From Casp-actino8 sp945862545 (GTDB lineage Bacteria > Actinomycetota > Acidimicrobiia > Acidimicrobiales > Ilumatobacteraceae): 7,376 bases of DNA. Numbering within the stretch: the stretch's first letter is position 1; each line of letters starts with the position of its first letter. A program made the position numbers and the translations under genes. The notes below the pieces were generated by a model. It was not told where the DNA came from. It did not search any database and saw nothing but the letters and a program-made list of their open reading frames with translations. Positions 1 through 5,579 of the stretch are shown here, one piece after another. The DNA is taken from NCBI GenBank assembly GCA_945862545.1, contig CAMAYS010000105.1, positions 1 to 7,376 on the forward strand, written 5' to 3'.

Positions 1-660
1 TTGGGCTTTGGTGAAGGCGTGGCTGGACATATCACGGTGCGCGATCCCGAACTCACTGATCATTTTTGGGTGAACCCTTTTGGGCTGAGCTTTCGCCACA
101 TGCGCGTCAGTGATTTGTTGTTAGTCAACCATCATGGAGAAGTCGTCCACGGAACAATGCCCGTCAATCGTGCTGCCTTCGTCATTCACTCGGCGATACA
201 TAGCGCGCGTCCCGAAGTCATCGCTGCAGCGCACGCTCACTCAGTGCATGGTAAAGCTTTCAGTTCGCTTGGCATTCCACTTGACCCCATCACTCAAGAT
301 GCCTGCATTTTCTACAACGATCACACCGTGATCGCCGAACAAGGTGGTGCCGTCGTTTTTGATGTTGAGGCTGGCAAAGAGATGGCCGAGAAATTTCCTA
401 CGGGCAAAGCCGCTATCCACCTTAATCATGGCTTATTCACTGTCGGCTCAAGCGTTGAAGAAGCAGCGTTCTGGTTCTTGTCCATGGACCGTTCATGCCA
501 AGCCCAGTTGCTGGCGATGGCTGCCGGAACACCAAAACTGATCAAACATGAATATGCGCAATATACGCGTGAACAAACTGGCCATTCATTGGCTGGATGG
601 TTCCAATTTCAACCGTTGTGGCAGGAGATTTGCCGCACCGACCCCGAACTCTTCGACTGA
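1..660 (+). CDS. Class II aldolase/adducin family protein, 5' end cut off by the window
   Basis: The 219 visible residues form most of a class II aldolase/adducin domain, a zinc-dependent cytosolic fold used by sugar-phosphate aldolases, epimerases and relatives of unknown substrate. The AHAH motif supplies zinc-ligand histidines H78 and H80 (numbered from base 1), and the LNHGL motif supplies the third, H143. The first residues (GFGEGVAGHIT) match the interior of the domain. The usual first helix, some 20-30 residues, is therefore missing, and the TTG at base 1 is very unlikely to be the real start. The position corresponding to the catalytic glutamate of fuculose-1-phosphate aldolase, about 19 residues before the first zinc histidine, falls in NRAAFVIH and is alanine. 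That points to the adducin-like subgroup rather than a classical sugar aldolase. The TGA stop is at 658-660. The family call is firm; the substrate is unknown. Confidence 0.88.
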   Translation: MGFGEGVAGHITVRDPELTDHFWVNPFGLSFRHMRVSDLLLVNHHGEVVHGTMPVNRAAFVIHSAIHSARPEVIAAAHAHSVHGKAFSSLGIPLDPITQDACIFYNDHTVIAEQGGAVVFDVEAGKEMAEKFPTGKAAIHLNHGLFTVGSSVEEAAFWFLSMDRSCQAQLLAMAAGTPKLIKHEYAQYTREQTGHSLAGWFQFQPLWQEICRTDPELFD

Positions 661-1559
661 ACACCAACGCCGCCTCGACAGCTGACGAGTCGCCTCTCGC
701 AAGCTTTTTCAATACCACCTCACCTGAGGTGCTTTTTGTATTGAGCGCTATCGCCCAATACATTGGGGCGGTCATCGCTATTGATCTCTTTGATCAGGTC
801 AACCCCGCAACGGTGGCGTGGTTGCGGGTCACCGGTGCATCTCTTGCTTTGATACTGATCTCGGCACGGAGAATTTTTCACCCGCGACATCGACAACGAT
901 GGACCCGCCAGGACCTACTGGCAATGGCCACTTTTGGTATCGCTACTGCGCTGATGAATACTTTCTTTTATCTTGCTATCGAACGTATTCCGTTGGGTAA
1001 GGGCGTGGCCATTGAGTTCATTGGTCCGATTACCGTTGCTGCCTTGCGCACGCGTTCACGGCGCAACGCTTTGGCCTTATTGTGTGCAGCTGTTGGCGTG
1101 GCAGTTCTCAGTGGAGTTGAACTCAGCGGCGAACCCCTTGGCTTACTCTTCATCTTTTTGGCATCCGTGATGTGGGCTACATACATCGTGGTTGGTTCAC
1201 GTGTTGCTCAACAAAATCGCGGCGTTTCTGGACTCGGTCTTGGATTGGCTATCGGAGCTTTGGTCGTGATGCCGATTGGATTACCTGGCAGTGGTCCGGT
1301 GTGGACCGCTCCACATTTACTCTTTTTATGCTTCTTTGTTGGCGTGATGTCTAACGCCATCGGCTACGGCATTGACCAATCCGTCCTACGCCGTATACCC
1401 ATTCGACGCTTTAGCGTATTGCTTGCACTCTTGCCCGTCACCGCCACAGTCGTGGCCTTCATTGCGCTTGATCAAAGACCCAACGCCATAGATCTTTTCG
1501 GCATGACTTTGGTGCTCACTGGCGTCTTCATTCAAGAAAGAGAAAAAATCAGTTCCTGA
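597..1559 (+). CDS. EamA/DMT-superfamily transporter, RhtA-like (start uncertain)
   Basis: An inner-membrane protein of the drug/metabolite transporter superfamily with two EamA repeats and about ten hydrophobic segments. Two stretches resemble the E. coli threonine/homoserine exporter RhtA: a segment near residues 121-150 (NTFFYLAIERIPLGKGVAIE then FIGPITVA), and a second-repeat segment near 257-282 containing RRIPIRRFSVLLALLP. Export of amino acids or similar small metabolites is plausible, but the substrate cannot be read from sequence. The ATG at 597 gives 320 residues but overlaps the aldolase gene by 64 bp, has no clear ribosome site and adds about 44 polar residues before the first membrane segment. 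GTG at 729 fits the membrane topology better. TTG at 741 has the best ribosome site (GAGGTG at 726-731) but clips the first membrane helix. The stop at 1557-1559 lies 1 bp from the stop of the convergent rhodanese-MoeB gene. Confidence 0.85.
   Translation: MVPISTVVAGDLPHRPRTLRLNTNAASTADESPLASFFNTTSPEVLFVLSAIAQYIGAVIAIDLFDQVNPATVAWLRVTGASLALILISARRIFHPRHRQRWTRQDLLAMATFGIATALMNTFFYLAIERIPLGKGVAIEFIGPITVAALRTRSRRNALALLCAAVGVAVLSGVELSGEPLGLLFIFLASVMWATYIVVGSRVAQQNRGVSGLGLGLAIGALVVMPIGLPGSGPVWTAPHLLFLCFFVGVMSNAIGYGIDQSVLRRIPIRRFSVLLALLPVTATVVAFIALDQRPNAIDLFGMTLVLTGVFIQEREKISS
726..731 (+). promoter_or_regulatory. Possible ribosome-binding site inside the 5' part of the transporter gene
   Basis: GAGGTG lies 9 nt before an in-frame TTG at 741. 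It is the only good Shine-Dalgarno match near the plausible starts of the EamA transporter. It supports a start later than 597, but starting at 741 would shorten the first membrane helix, so the case is open. Confidence 0.3.
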
Positions 1560-1562
1560 TTT
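1543..1562 (-). terminator. Hairpin with U-tract at the convergent transporter / rhodanese-MoeB junction
   Basis: AAATCAG (1546-1552) and CTGATTT (1556-1562) form a perfect 7-bp stem with a TTC loop. Read on the minus strand, the stem runs into six consecutive T residues (complement of the A-run 1543-1548), as expected for an intrinsic terminator of the leftward sirtuin/rhodanese-MoeB operon. The stem contains the transporter TGA (1557-1559) and two bases of the rhodanese-MoeB TAA (1561-1563). On the plus strand no T-run follows the hairpin, so it is directional. The stem is AT-rich and hence modest in strength. Confidence 0.45.
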
Positions 1563-2727
1563 AGTGACCCATCCACGGCGCACAGAGGCCATCAAGGTCG
1601 CGAACTTGAATCTGTTCTCGGTTCGCCCATGTCACCAAGTTTGTTGGGTCGGGCTTCAAATTGAATGTGCGAAATGACATCTCGGTCGTATCCACAGCCA
1701 AAATGCGCCCGATTAAAGGCTCACCTAGATCAAGGAGCACCTTGATCGTTTCCAAAGCTTGAATCGAACCAATGATTCCTGGCAGAACACCAAGCACTCC
1801 TGCCTCAGCACACGACGGTGCCAGTTCGGCTGGAGGTGGCTCGGGAACCATATCGCGATAGGTCGGACCTGCCTTGGGATGAAAGACCGAGACCATACCT
1901 TCAAAGCGAAAGATCGATCCATGAACGACTGGAATGCCTAACTTCACACTGGCATCATTGAGCAAATAGCGCGAGGGGAAATTGTCCGCGCCATCAACGA
2001 TGACGTCGTATCCAGAAATGATGTCCATGATGTTCTCGGCGCACAAACGTGTGTCATAAGCGATCACTTTGACGTCAGGATTTAATAACTGCAAAGTCTT
2101 CTTGGCTGACTCAACTTTACGATCGCCAATTCTCTCCATGTTGTGCAGAATCTGACGTTGCAAGTTACTGGCATCAACTTCATCCATATCAACGATGCCG
2201 ATAGTTCCGACGCCGGCCGCTGCAAGGTACATCGCTGATGGTGAACCAAGTCCACCCGCGCCCAACATCAACACCTTGCTACCCAACAATTTTGCTTGAC
2301 CCTCGACACCAACCTCGGGCAATGTGAGGTGACGCTTATATCGATTCATCTGCTCTGGGCTCAGTGACGCAGGCGATTTCCACTCCCGACCCTCGTCCTT
2401 CCATTTACCGTATCCCCCCGCCATGGACAACACATTGGAGTATCCGAGTTGGCCCAATGTTGCCGCGGCGAAAGCACTCCGCACTCCACCTGCGCAATAC
2501 ACGATGATTGGGGCAGTCTTATCGGTGATGCGGCCTTCAATTTGGGCTTCAAGGTGCCCACGAGGAATGTGCAGGGCACCGATTAACGCCCCTTCGGCGT
2601 ATTCATCGGGCTCGCGAACATCCAAAATAGTCACTCCGCCAGCAGAGATCGCAGTGTCCGCCAATGCTGTATCAACTTCAGTAATGACAGATTTAGCGGC
2701 GGAAAGTAAGTCCCGAAATGTGGCCAT
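1561..2727 (-). CDS. Rhodanese-MoeB/ThiF fusion: E1-like adenylyltransferase with N-terminal sulfurtransferase domain
   Basis: A 388-residue cytosolic fusion. Residues 1-115 are a rhodanese domain with DVREPDEY at 36-43 and the active-site loop CAGGVR, giving the persulfide cysteine C78. Residues 125-388 are a MoeB/ThiF/HesA adenylating domain with an RHLTLPEVG entry motif (132-140), ATP loop GAGGLG (156-161), SNLQRQ (187-192), the catalytic aspartate in DGADN (D248) and the conserved cysteine of PSCAEAG (C306). Such enzymes adenylate the C-terminal glycine of a MoaD/ThiS-type sulfur carrier and help load sulfur onto it. The two CxxC zinc pairs of E. coli MoeB are absent: TYRD stands at 289-292 and no CxxC occurs near the C-terminus. 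Mycobacterial MoeZ, as I recall it, lacks them too, but MoeZ carries its rhodanese at the C-terminus. No carrier gene is visible, so molybdopterin, thiamine or cysteine pathway cannot be decided. It follows the sirtuin gene after 17 bp; AGG lies 8 nt before the ATG. Confidence 0.93.
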   Translation of the reverse strand: MATFRDLLSAAKSVITEVDTALADTAISAGGVTILDVREPDEYAEGALIGALHIPRGHLEAQIEGRITDKTAPIIVYCAGGVRSAFAAATLGQLGYSNVLSMAGGYGKWKDEGREWKSPASLSPEQMNRYKRHLTLPEVGVEGQAKLLGSKVLMLGAGGLGSPSAMYLAAAGVGTIGIVDMDEVDASNLQRQILHNMERIGDRKVESAKKTLQLLNPDVKVIAYDTRLCAENIMDIISGYDVIVDGADNFPSRYLLNDASVKLGIPVVHGSIFRFEGMVSVFHPKAGPTYRDMVPEPPPAELAPSCAEAGVLGVLPGIIGSIQALETIKVLLDLGEPLIGRILAVDTTEMSFRTFNLKPDPTNLVTWANREQIQVRDLDGLCAPWMGH

Positions 2728-2744
2728 GTTAAAAGCCTAACTAG

Positions 2745-3521
2745 TTAGTCGGGAATTGCCACAAGGGCTGGCAGCAACTCGCTGATGTCTCCGAGCAAGA
2801 AAGCATCGGCGTAGTTATCCATCTCTGTGGGTTGACCGTTAATGATCACCACTTTAGCGCCAGCTGCCTTGCCGCGAGGGACAACATTGGCCGCTGGCAT
2901 GACATTGAGTGAACTGCCGATCGCCAAAATCAAGTCAGCCTCTTCGGCCGCTTTCAACGCCGCCGCAATCACCTCGTCAACCAATGCTTCGCCAAACAAG
3001 ATCACATCGCGTTTCATCAAACCGCCGCACTTCAAACATTTCGGATCCGCCTCCCCAGCATCAACGCGCTTCAGGGTTTCTTCAACGGGACGTTGCTCAC
3101 GACAACTGATACAGCGCGTGAACTGCCACGTCCCATGCACTTCGTGCACCAATTCGCGTGAGTTACCCGCTCCGACATGGAGACCGTCGACATTTTGGGT
3201 GACCAAACCGTGGAGTTGTCCACGTCGTTCTAATTCAACTAACGCATAGTGACCAACATTTGGTTCAACACTGCGCAGTTGGCGGTCGCTCGAGGCTTTC
3301 CAGCCAGCGATGCGAACTTCTTCGTCCTTTAGATAGACGCGAATATTTGAAGCCTTTTCCGCCAGCGGATTCTTCGTCCACAAACCATTGGGTCCGCGAA
3401 AATCAGGAATACCTGAGGCTGTTGAGATACCTGCTCCAGTGATTGCTGTGATGCGTTGCGCCTCAGCGATCCACTGGCGCACGAGCGCAAACTCGCTTGA
3501 ATTGACATTATTGATCAACAT
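2745..3521 (-). CDS. Sir2-family NAD-dependent protein deacylase (CobB-like sirtuin)
   Basis: A sirtuin, which removes acyl groups from protein lysines using NAD+ and yields nicotinamide and O-acyl-ADP-ribose. In the 258-residue form it has GAGIS at 29-33, PDFRG at 39-43, TQNVDGLH at 108-115, catalytic H129 in the VHG motif, four zinc cysteines (C137, C140, C162, C165), GSS at 202-204 and the NG motif at 228-229. Length and motif order are normal for a bacterial sirtuin. The tyrosine/arginine pair that marks SIRT5/CobB-type desuccinylases is not evident before EPNVGH, where the aligned positions look like lysine and serine, so a deacetylase is the likelier guess. I chose ATG 3521 because GAGG lies 5 nt before it; an in-frame GTG at 3542 would add seven residues but has no such site. 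It is probably cotranscribed with the rhodanese-MoeB gene, 17 bp downstream. Confidence 0.93.
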   Translation of the reverse strand: MLINNVNSSEFALVRQWIAEAQRITAITGAGISTASGIPDFRGPNGLWTKNPLAEKASNIRVYLKDEEVRIAGWKASSDRQLRSVEPNVGHYALVELERRGQLHGLVTQNVDGLHVGAGNSRELVHEVHGTWQFTRCISCREQRPVEETLKRVDAGEADPKCLKCGGLMKRDVILFGEALVDEVIAAALKAAEEADLILAIGSSLNVMPAANVVPRGKAAGAKVVIINGQPTEMDNYADAFLLGDISELLPALVAIPD

Positions 3522-3526
3522 TGTTT

Positions 3527-3530
3527 CCTC
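3527..3530 (-). promoter_or_regulatory. Ribosome-binding site fixing the sirtuin start
   Basis: On the minus strand GAGG, followed by AAACA and ATG, gives a strong Shine-Dalgarno at 5-nt spacing before ATG 3521. It lies inside the alternative longer reading that begins at GTG 3542, and so argues for the shorter protein. Confidence 0.6.
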
Positions 3531-3545
3531 ATCACTATTCACAGA

Positions 3546-3551
3546 ATTATT
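3546..3551 (-). promoter_or_regulatory. Possible -10 element for the sirtuin/rhodanese-MoeB operon
   Basis: AATAAT on the minus strand sits about 25 bp before the sirtuin ATG, in the roughly 106-bp spacer shared with the divergent hypothetical gene. It would give a leader of under 20 nt that still includes the GAGG ribosome site. No convincing -35 hexamer is visible at the proper distance. Confidence 0.22.
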
Positions 3552-3627
3552 CCACTCTTCGCCGATCTAGAACGACTCACGCTCACATTTGTGTGCTCTC
3601 CCCCAATGAGAAAGGCGCACCAACGTT

Positions 3628-4140
3628 ATGGCATCTAAGCATTCCACCGTCCTAGACCGAGTCACCGATGAACTCATCGTCATCCCATGGCGCGATCCCG
3701 TTGTCGAACGCGTCGGCTTTGATGCCTGCGGTGATTATGTGGAGCTCTTTTGGCTCGCCACACTGGGTCCAACGGCGACCTGGCTCCTGCGCCGACTGGC
3801 AATCACCGTCGTCAATAATCCTGACGGCTTTGCCGTTGATTTAGCAGCCACTGCACAAGGACTTGGTCTCGGGTGGGAGTCTGGTCGGGCCAGTCCATTT
3901 GCTCGCGCCGTTCAGCGTCTCGTGATGTTTGGCCTGGCTCAACCAGTTGGCGATCGCTTAGCGATTCGTTCTGTTGTTCCACCACTGGCTATGAAACAAC
4001 TCTCGCGACTGCCTGAGCATTTACAACGCGCCCATGCCCAGTGGACTGAATCGGATCCTACGATTGCGATGACTGAGGGGTATTCAGGTGGTCACGCTTT
4101 ACCCATTGAAAATCTCAGCGAGACTTTTTTGGCTTCGTGA
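3628..4140 (+). CDS. Conserved hypothetical protein, winged-helix-like, actinobacterial type
   Basis: A 170-residue soluble protein of unknown function, with no signal peptide and no membrane segment. A central conserved-looking block, FWLATLGPTATWLLRRLA (41-58), resembles a family of uncharacterised actinobacterial proteins I recall only from general pattern. The next stretch reads as a winged-helix arrangement: a helix around DLAATAQGLGLG (71-82), a basic recognition-like helix after SPFARAVQRL (89-98), then a short beta turn around GDRLAIRSVVPPL (108-120). DNA or RNA binding is therefore possible but unproven. The start ATG is fixed by an in-frame stop (3607-3609) not far upstream; AAAGG lies 12 nt before it, which is long. 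The gene diverges from the sirtuin operon, and its 3' end overlaps the convergent pepA coding end by 26 bp. Confidence 0.72.
   Translation: MASKHSTVLDRVTDELIVIPWRDPVVERVGFDACGDYVELFWLATLGPTATWLLRRLAITVVNNPDGFAVDLAATAQGLGLGWESGRASPFARAVQRLVMFGLAQPVGDRLAIRSVVPPLAMKQLSRLPEHLQRAHAQWTESDPTIAMTEGYSGGHALPIENLSETFLAS
4108..4130 (-). terminator. Weak hairpin in the overlapping ends of the hypothetical gene and pepA
   Basis: TCTC (4113-4116) and GAGA (4120-4123) pair across an AGC loop. After one mismatch (4112/4124) three further A-T pairs and one G-T pair extend the stem. T-runs flank both sides: TTTTTT at 4125-4130 on the plus strand and TTTT on the minus strand. Read leftward, the structure includes the pepA stop (4117-4115) and could terminate the adenosyltransferase/pepA operon. 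Read rightward, termination would fall before the hypothetical gene's own stop, so a role there is doubtful. Confidence 0.25.
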
Positions 4141-5572
4141 AACCTGTTGCCAGATTGATCAACAAACGCGTACCAAACCCGGTGGCACCACGACTCAACC
4201 AACCATCATCAAAATCTGAATTCATTGGACCAGCGATGTCGAGATGTGCCCATGGCACATCTCCCGTGAACTCCGACAAAAACAACGCAGCCGTAATCGC
4301 TCCGCCGTATGGTCCGCCGATATTCTTCATATCAGCCACATTTGAGTCAAGGAAACGGCGGTATTCGCGCACCAATGGCAATTGCCAAACTGGTTCGCCC
4401 GATGTCTCCGAGGCTTGCTTCACCTGCTCAATAAAGGGCTGATTCGTTCCTAAGACGCCGGCGATTTTGGGTCCAAGGGCTGCCATGCAAGCCCCCGTCA
4501 AGGTAGCGATGTCAACGATCGCATCGGGCTTCAACTCGGTGGCCAACGACAATCCATCAGCAAGAACTAAGCGTCCCTCGGCATCGGTGTTATGGATTTC
4601 TGATGTCTTGCCGTTACGAAATGTTAAGACATCGCCCATTGCCATGGCGCTTCCCGACGGACGGTTATCAGTGCACATCAAATATCCAGTCACAGCCGCA
4701 CGACAACGCAACGCTTTGAGCGCACTCATGGCCGACAAAACCGATGCAGCACCTGTCATGTCCATCTTCATCATTGCGTGCGAGGCATCGCTCGGCTTCA
4801 AACTGATGCCGCCAGAGTCATAAGTAATTCCCTTGCCAACCATCACCAAATGACCTGTGGGATTGCTCGGCTTATAGGTCAACTTCACGAGACGGGCTGG
4901 CTCTGTGGATCCTCGATTGACTCCGAGGAGACCCCCGCAGCCCATGATTTCCAACTTGTCGTTATCGAAAACCTCGACCTCAAGACCGCTGGCATGGGCC
5001 ACCTCAACAGCCCGATCAGCAAGCATCCGTGCCGTCAAATATGCCGGCGGCATATTCGCCAAGTCACGAGCCAAAATCGCCGCAGCCGATGTGGTGCGAC
5101 CGCGCTCAATACCCGATTCAGTGCCTCGTGCGCGCTCACTTGAGCACGTCATCGTCAGCAACGAAGGGCTCGACCCTTTCGCTGATTTCAAATCTGTGTA
5201 GCGATAATTTGCTAATGCAAATCCCTCAACGACAGCTTGTGCAGCCGAACGCGCATCTAGGGCGACGGCGTCAACAAGATTTGTTGCAACATGGCTGCGA
5301 CGACTCGTGGCGCGGGCCAAAGCAGCAGCAGCGAGACGAAGATCACCTGAGGTGATCTTGCGCGGATCACCGATTCCTACTGCAACAAGGGTCACCCCTG
5401 CGGTACCAAGGACAACGAGAGTTTGACCAATCTTTCCTTCAAAACCTTGAGCACTGAGAGCCGAGCGGTTCAGCCCCAGTTGTCGGGGGACTGTTCCCGA
5501 GGTCGCGACTGCAAGACCTACAGCATCTGCGGAACGAGGGATAGAGCGAGTTGATTCAATGCGAATAGACAT
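4115..5572 (-). CDS. pepA: Leucyl aminopeptidase, M17 family (PepA)
   Basis: A 485-residue cytosolic metallo-aminopeptidase that removes N-terminal residues from peptides; M17 enzymes are typically hexamers with two metal ions per subunit. The N-terminal macro-like domain spans about residues 1-150 and the catalytic domain about 160-485. The metal and catalytic residues expected from E. coli PepA are all visible: K247, D252 and K259 in the GKGITYDSGGISLKPS region, D271 in MKMDMTG, and D330, E332 and R334 in the family signature NTDAEGRLVLAD. Length is typical. The frame stays open upstream to 5695, but that extension is antisense-like, cysteine-rich and overlaps the adenosyltransferase. ATG 5572 gives a normal N-terminus (MSIRIEST) and lies 7 bp after the upstream stop, so it is the start. 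Its ribosome site is weak, consistent with translational coupling. The 3' end overlaps the convergent hypothetical gene by 26 bp. Confidence 0.96.
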   Translation of the reverse strand: MSIRIESTRSIPRSADAVGLAVATSGTVPRQLGLNRSALSAQGFEGKIGQTLVVLGTAGVTLVAVGIGDPRKITSGDLRLAAAALARATSRRSHVATNLVDAVALDARSAAQAVVEGFALANYRYTDLKSAKGSSPSLLTMTCSSERARGTESGIERGRTTSAAAILARDLANMPPAYLTARMLADRAVEVAHASGLEVEVFDNDKLEIMGCGGLLGVNRGSTEPARLVKLTYKPSNPTGHLVMVGKGITYDSGGISLKPSDASHAMMKMDMTGAASVLSAMSALKALRCRAAVTGYLMCTDNRPSGSAMAMGDVLTFRNGKTSEIHNTDAEGRLVLADGLSLATELKPDAIVDIATLTGACMAALGPKIAGVLGTNQPFIEQVKQASETSGEPVWQLPLVREYRRFLDSNVADMKNIGGPYGGAITAALFLSEFTGDVPWAHLDIAGPMNSDFDDGWLSRGATGFGTRLLINLATGFTKPKKSR

Positions 5573-5579
5573 GTCTCTA

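Noticed and set aside
1..3. TTG at the first base as the start of the aldolase gene
   Set aside because: The protein begins in the middle of the conserved domain, so the true start is upstream of the window.
2842..3249. Plus-strand open frame of 135 codons
   Set aside because: It is antisense to the conserved sirtuin core, rich in serine, arginine and proline, and shows no recognisable domain.
3522..3542. GTG start at 3542 adding seven residues to the sirtuin
   Set aside because: The strong GAGG site falls within that extension and points to ATG 3521.
3584..3593. CACATTTGTG as an operator between the divergent genes
   Set aside because: The arms are only 4 bp and nothing else supports a binding site.
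3950..3957. GCGATCGC, the HIP1 octamer of cyanobacteria
   Set aside because: I noticed only this copy, inside a coding gene; the proteins do not look cyanobacterial.
3953..3965. Inverted repeat ATCGCT-T-AGCGAT in the hypothetical gene
   Set aside because: It is a short arm pair inside coding sequence with no T-run, within chance expectation.
4467..5355. Several plus-strand open frames of about 100-120 codons
   Set aside because: All lie antisense to the well-conserved pepA gene, overlap each other and look like shadow frames.
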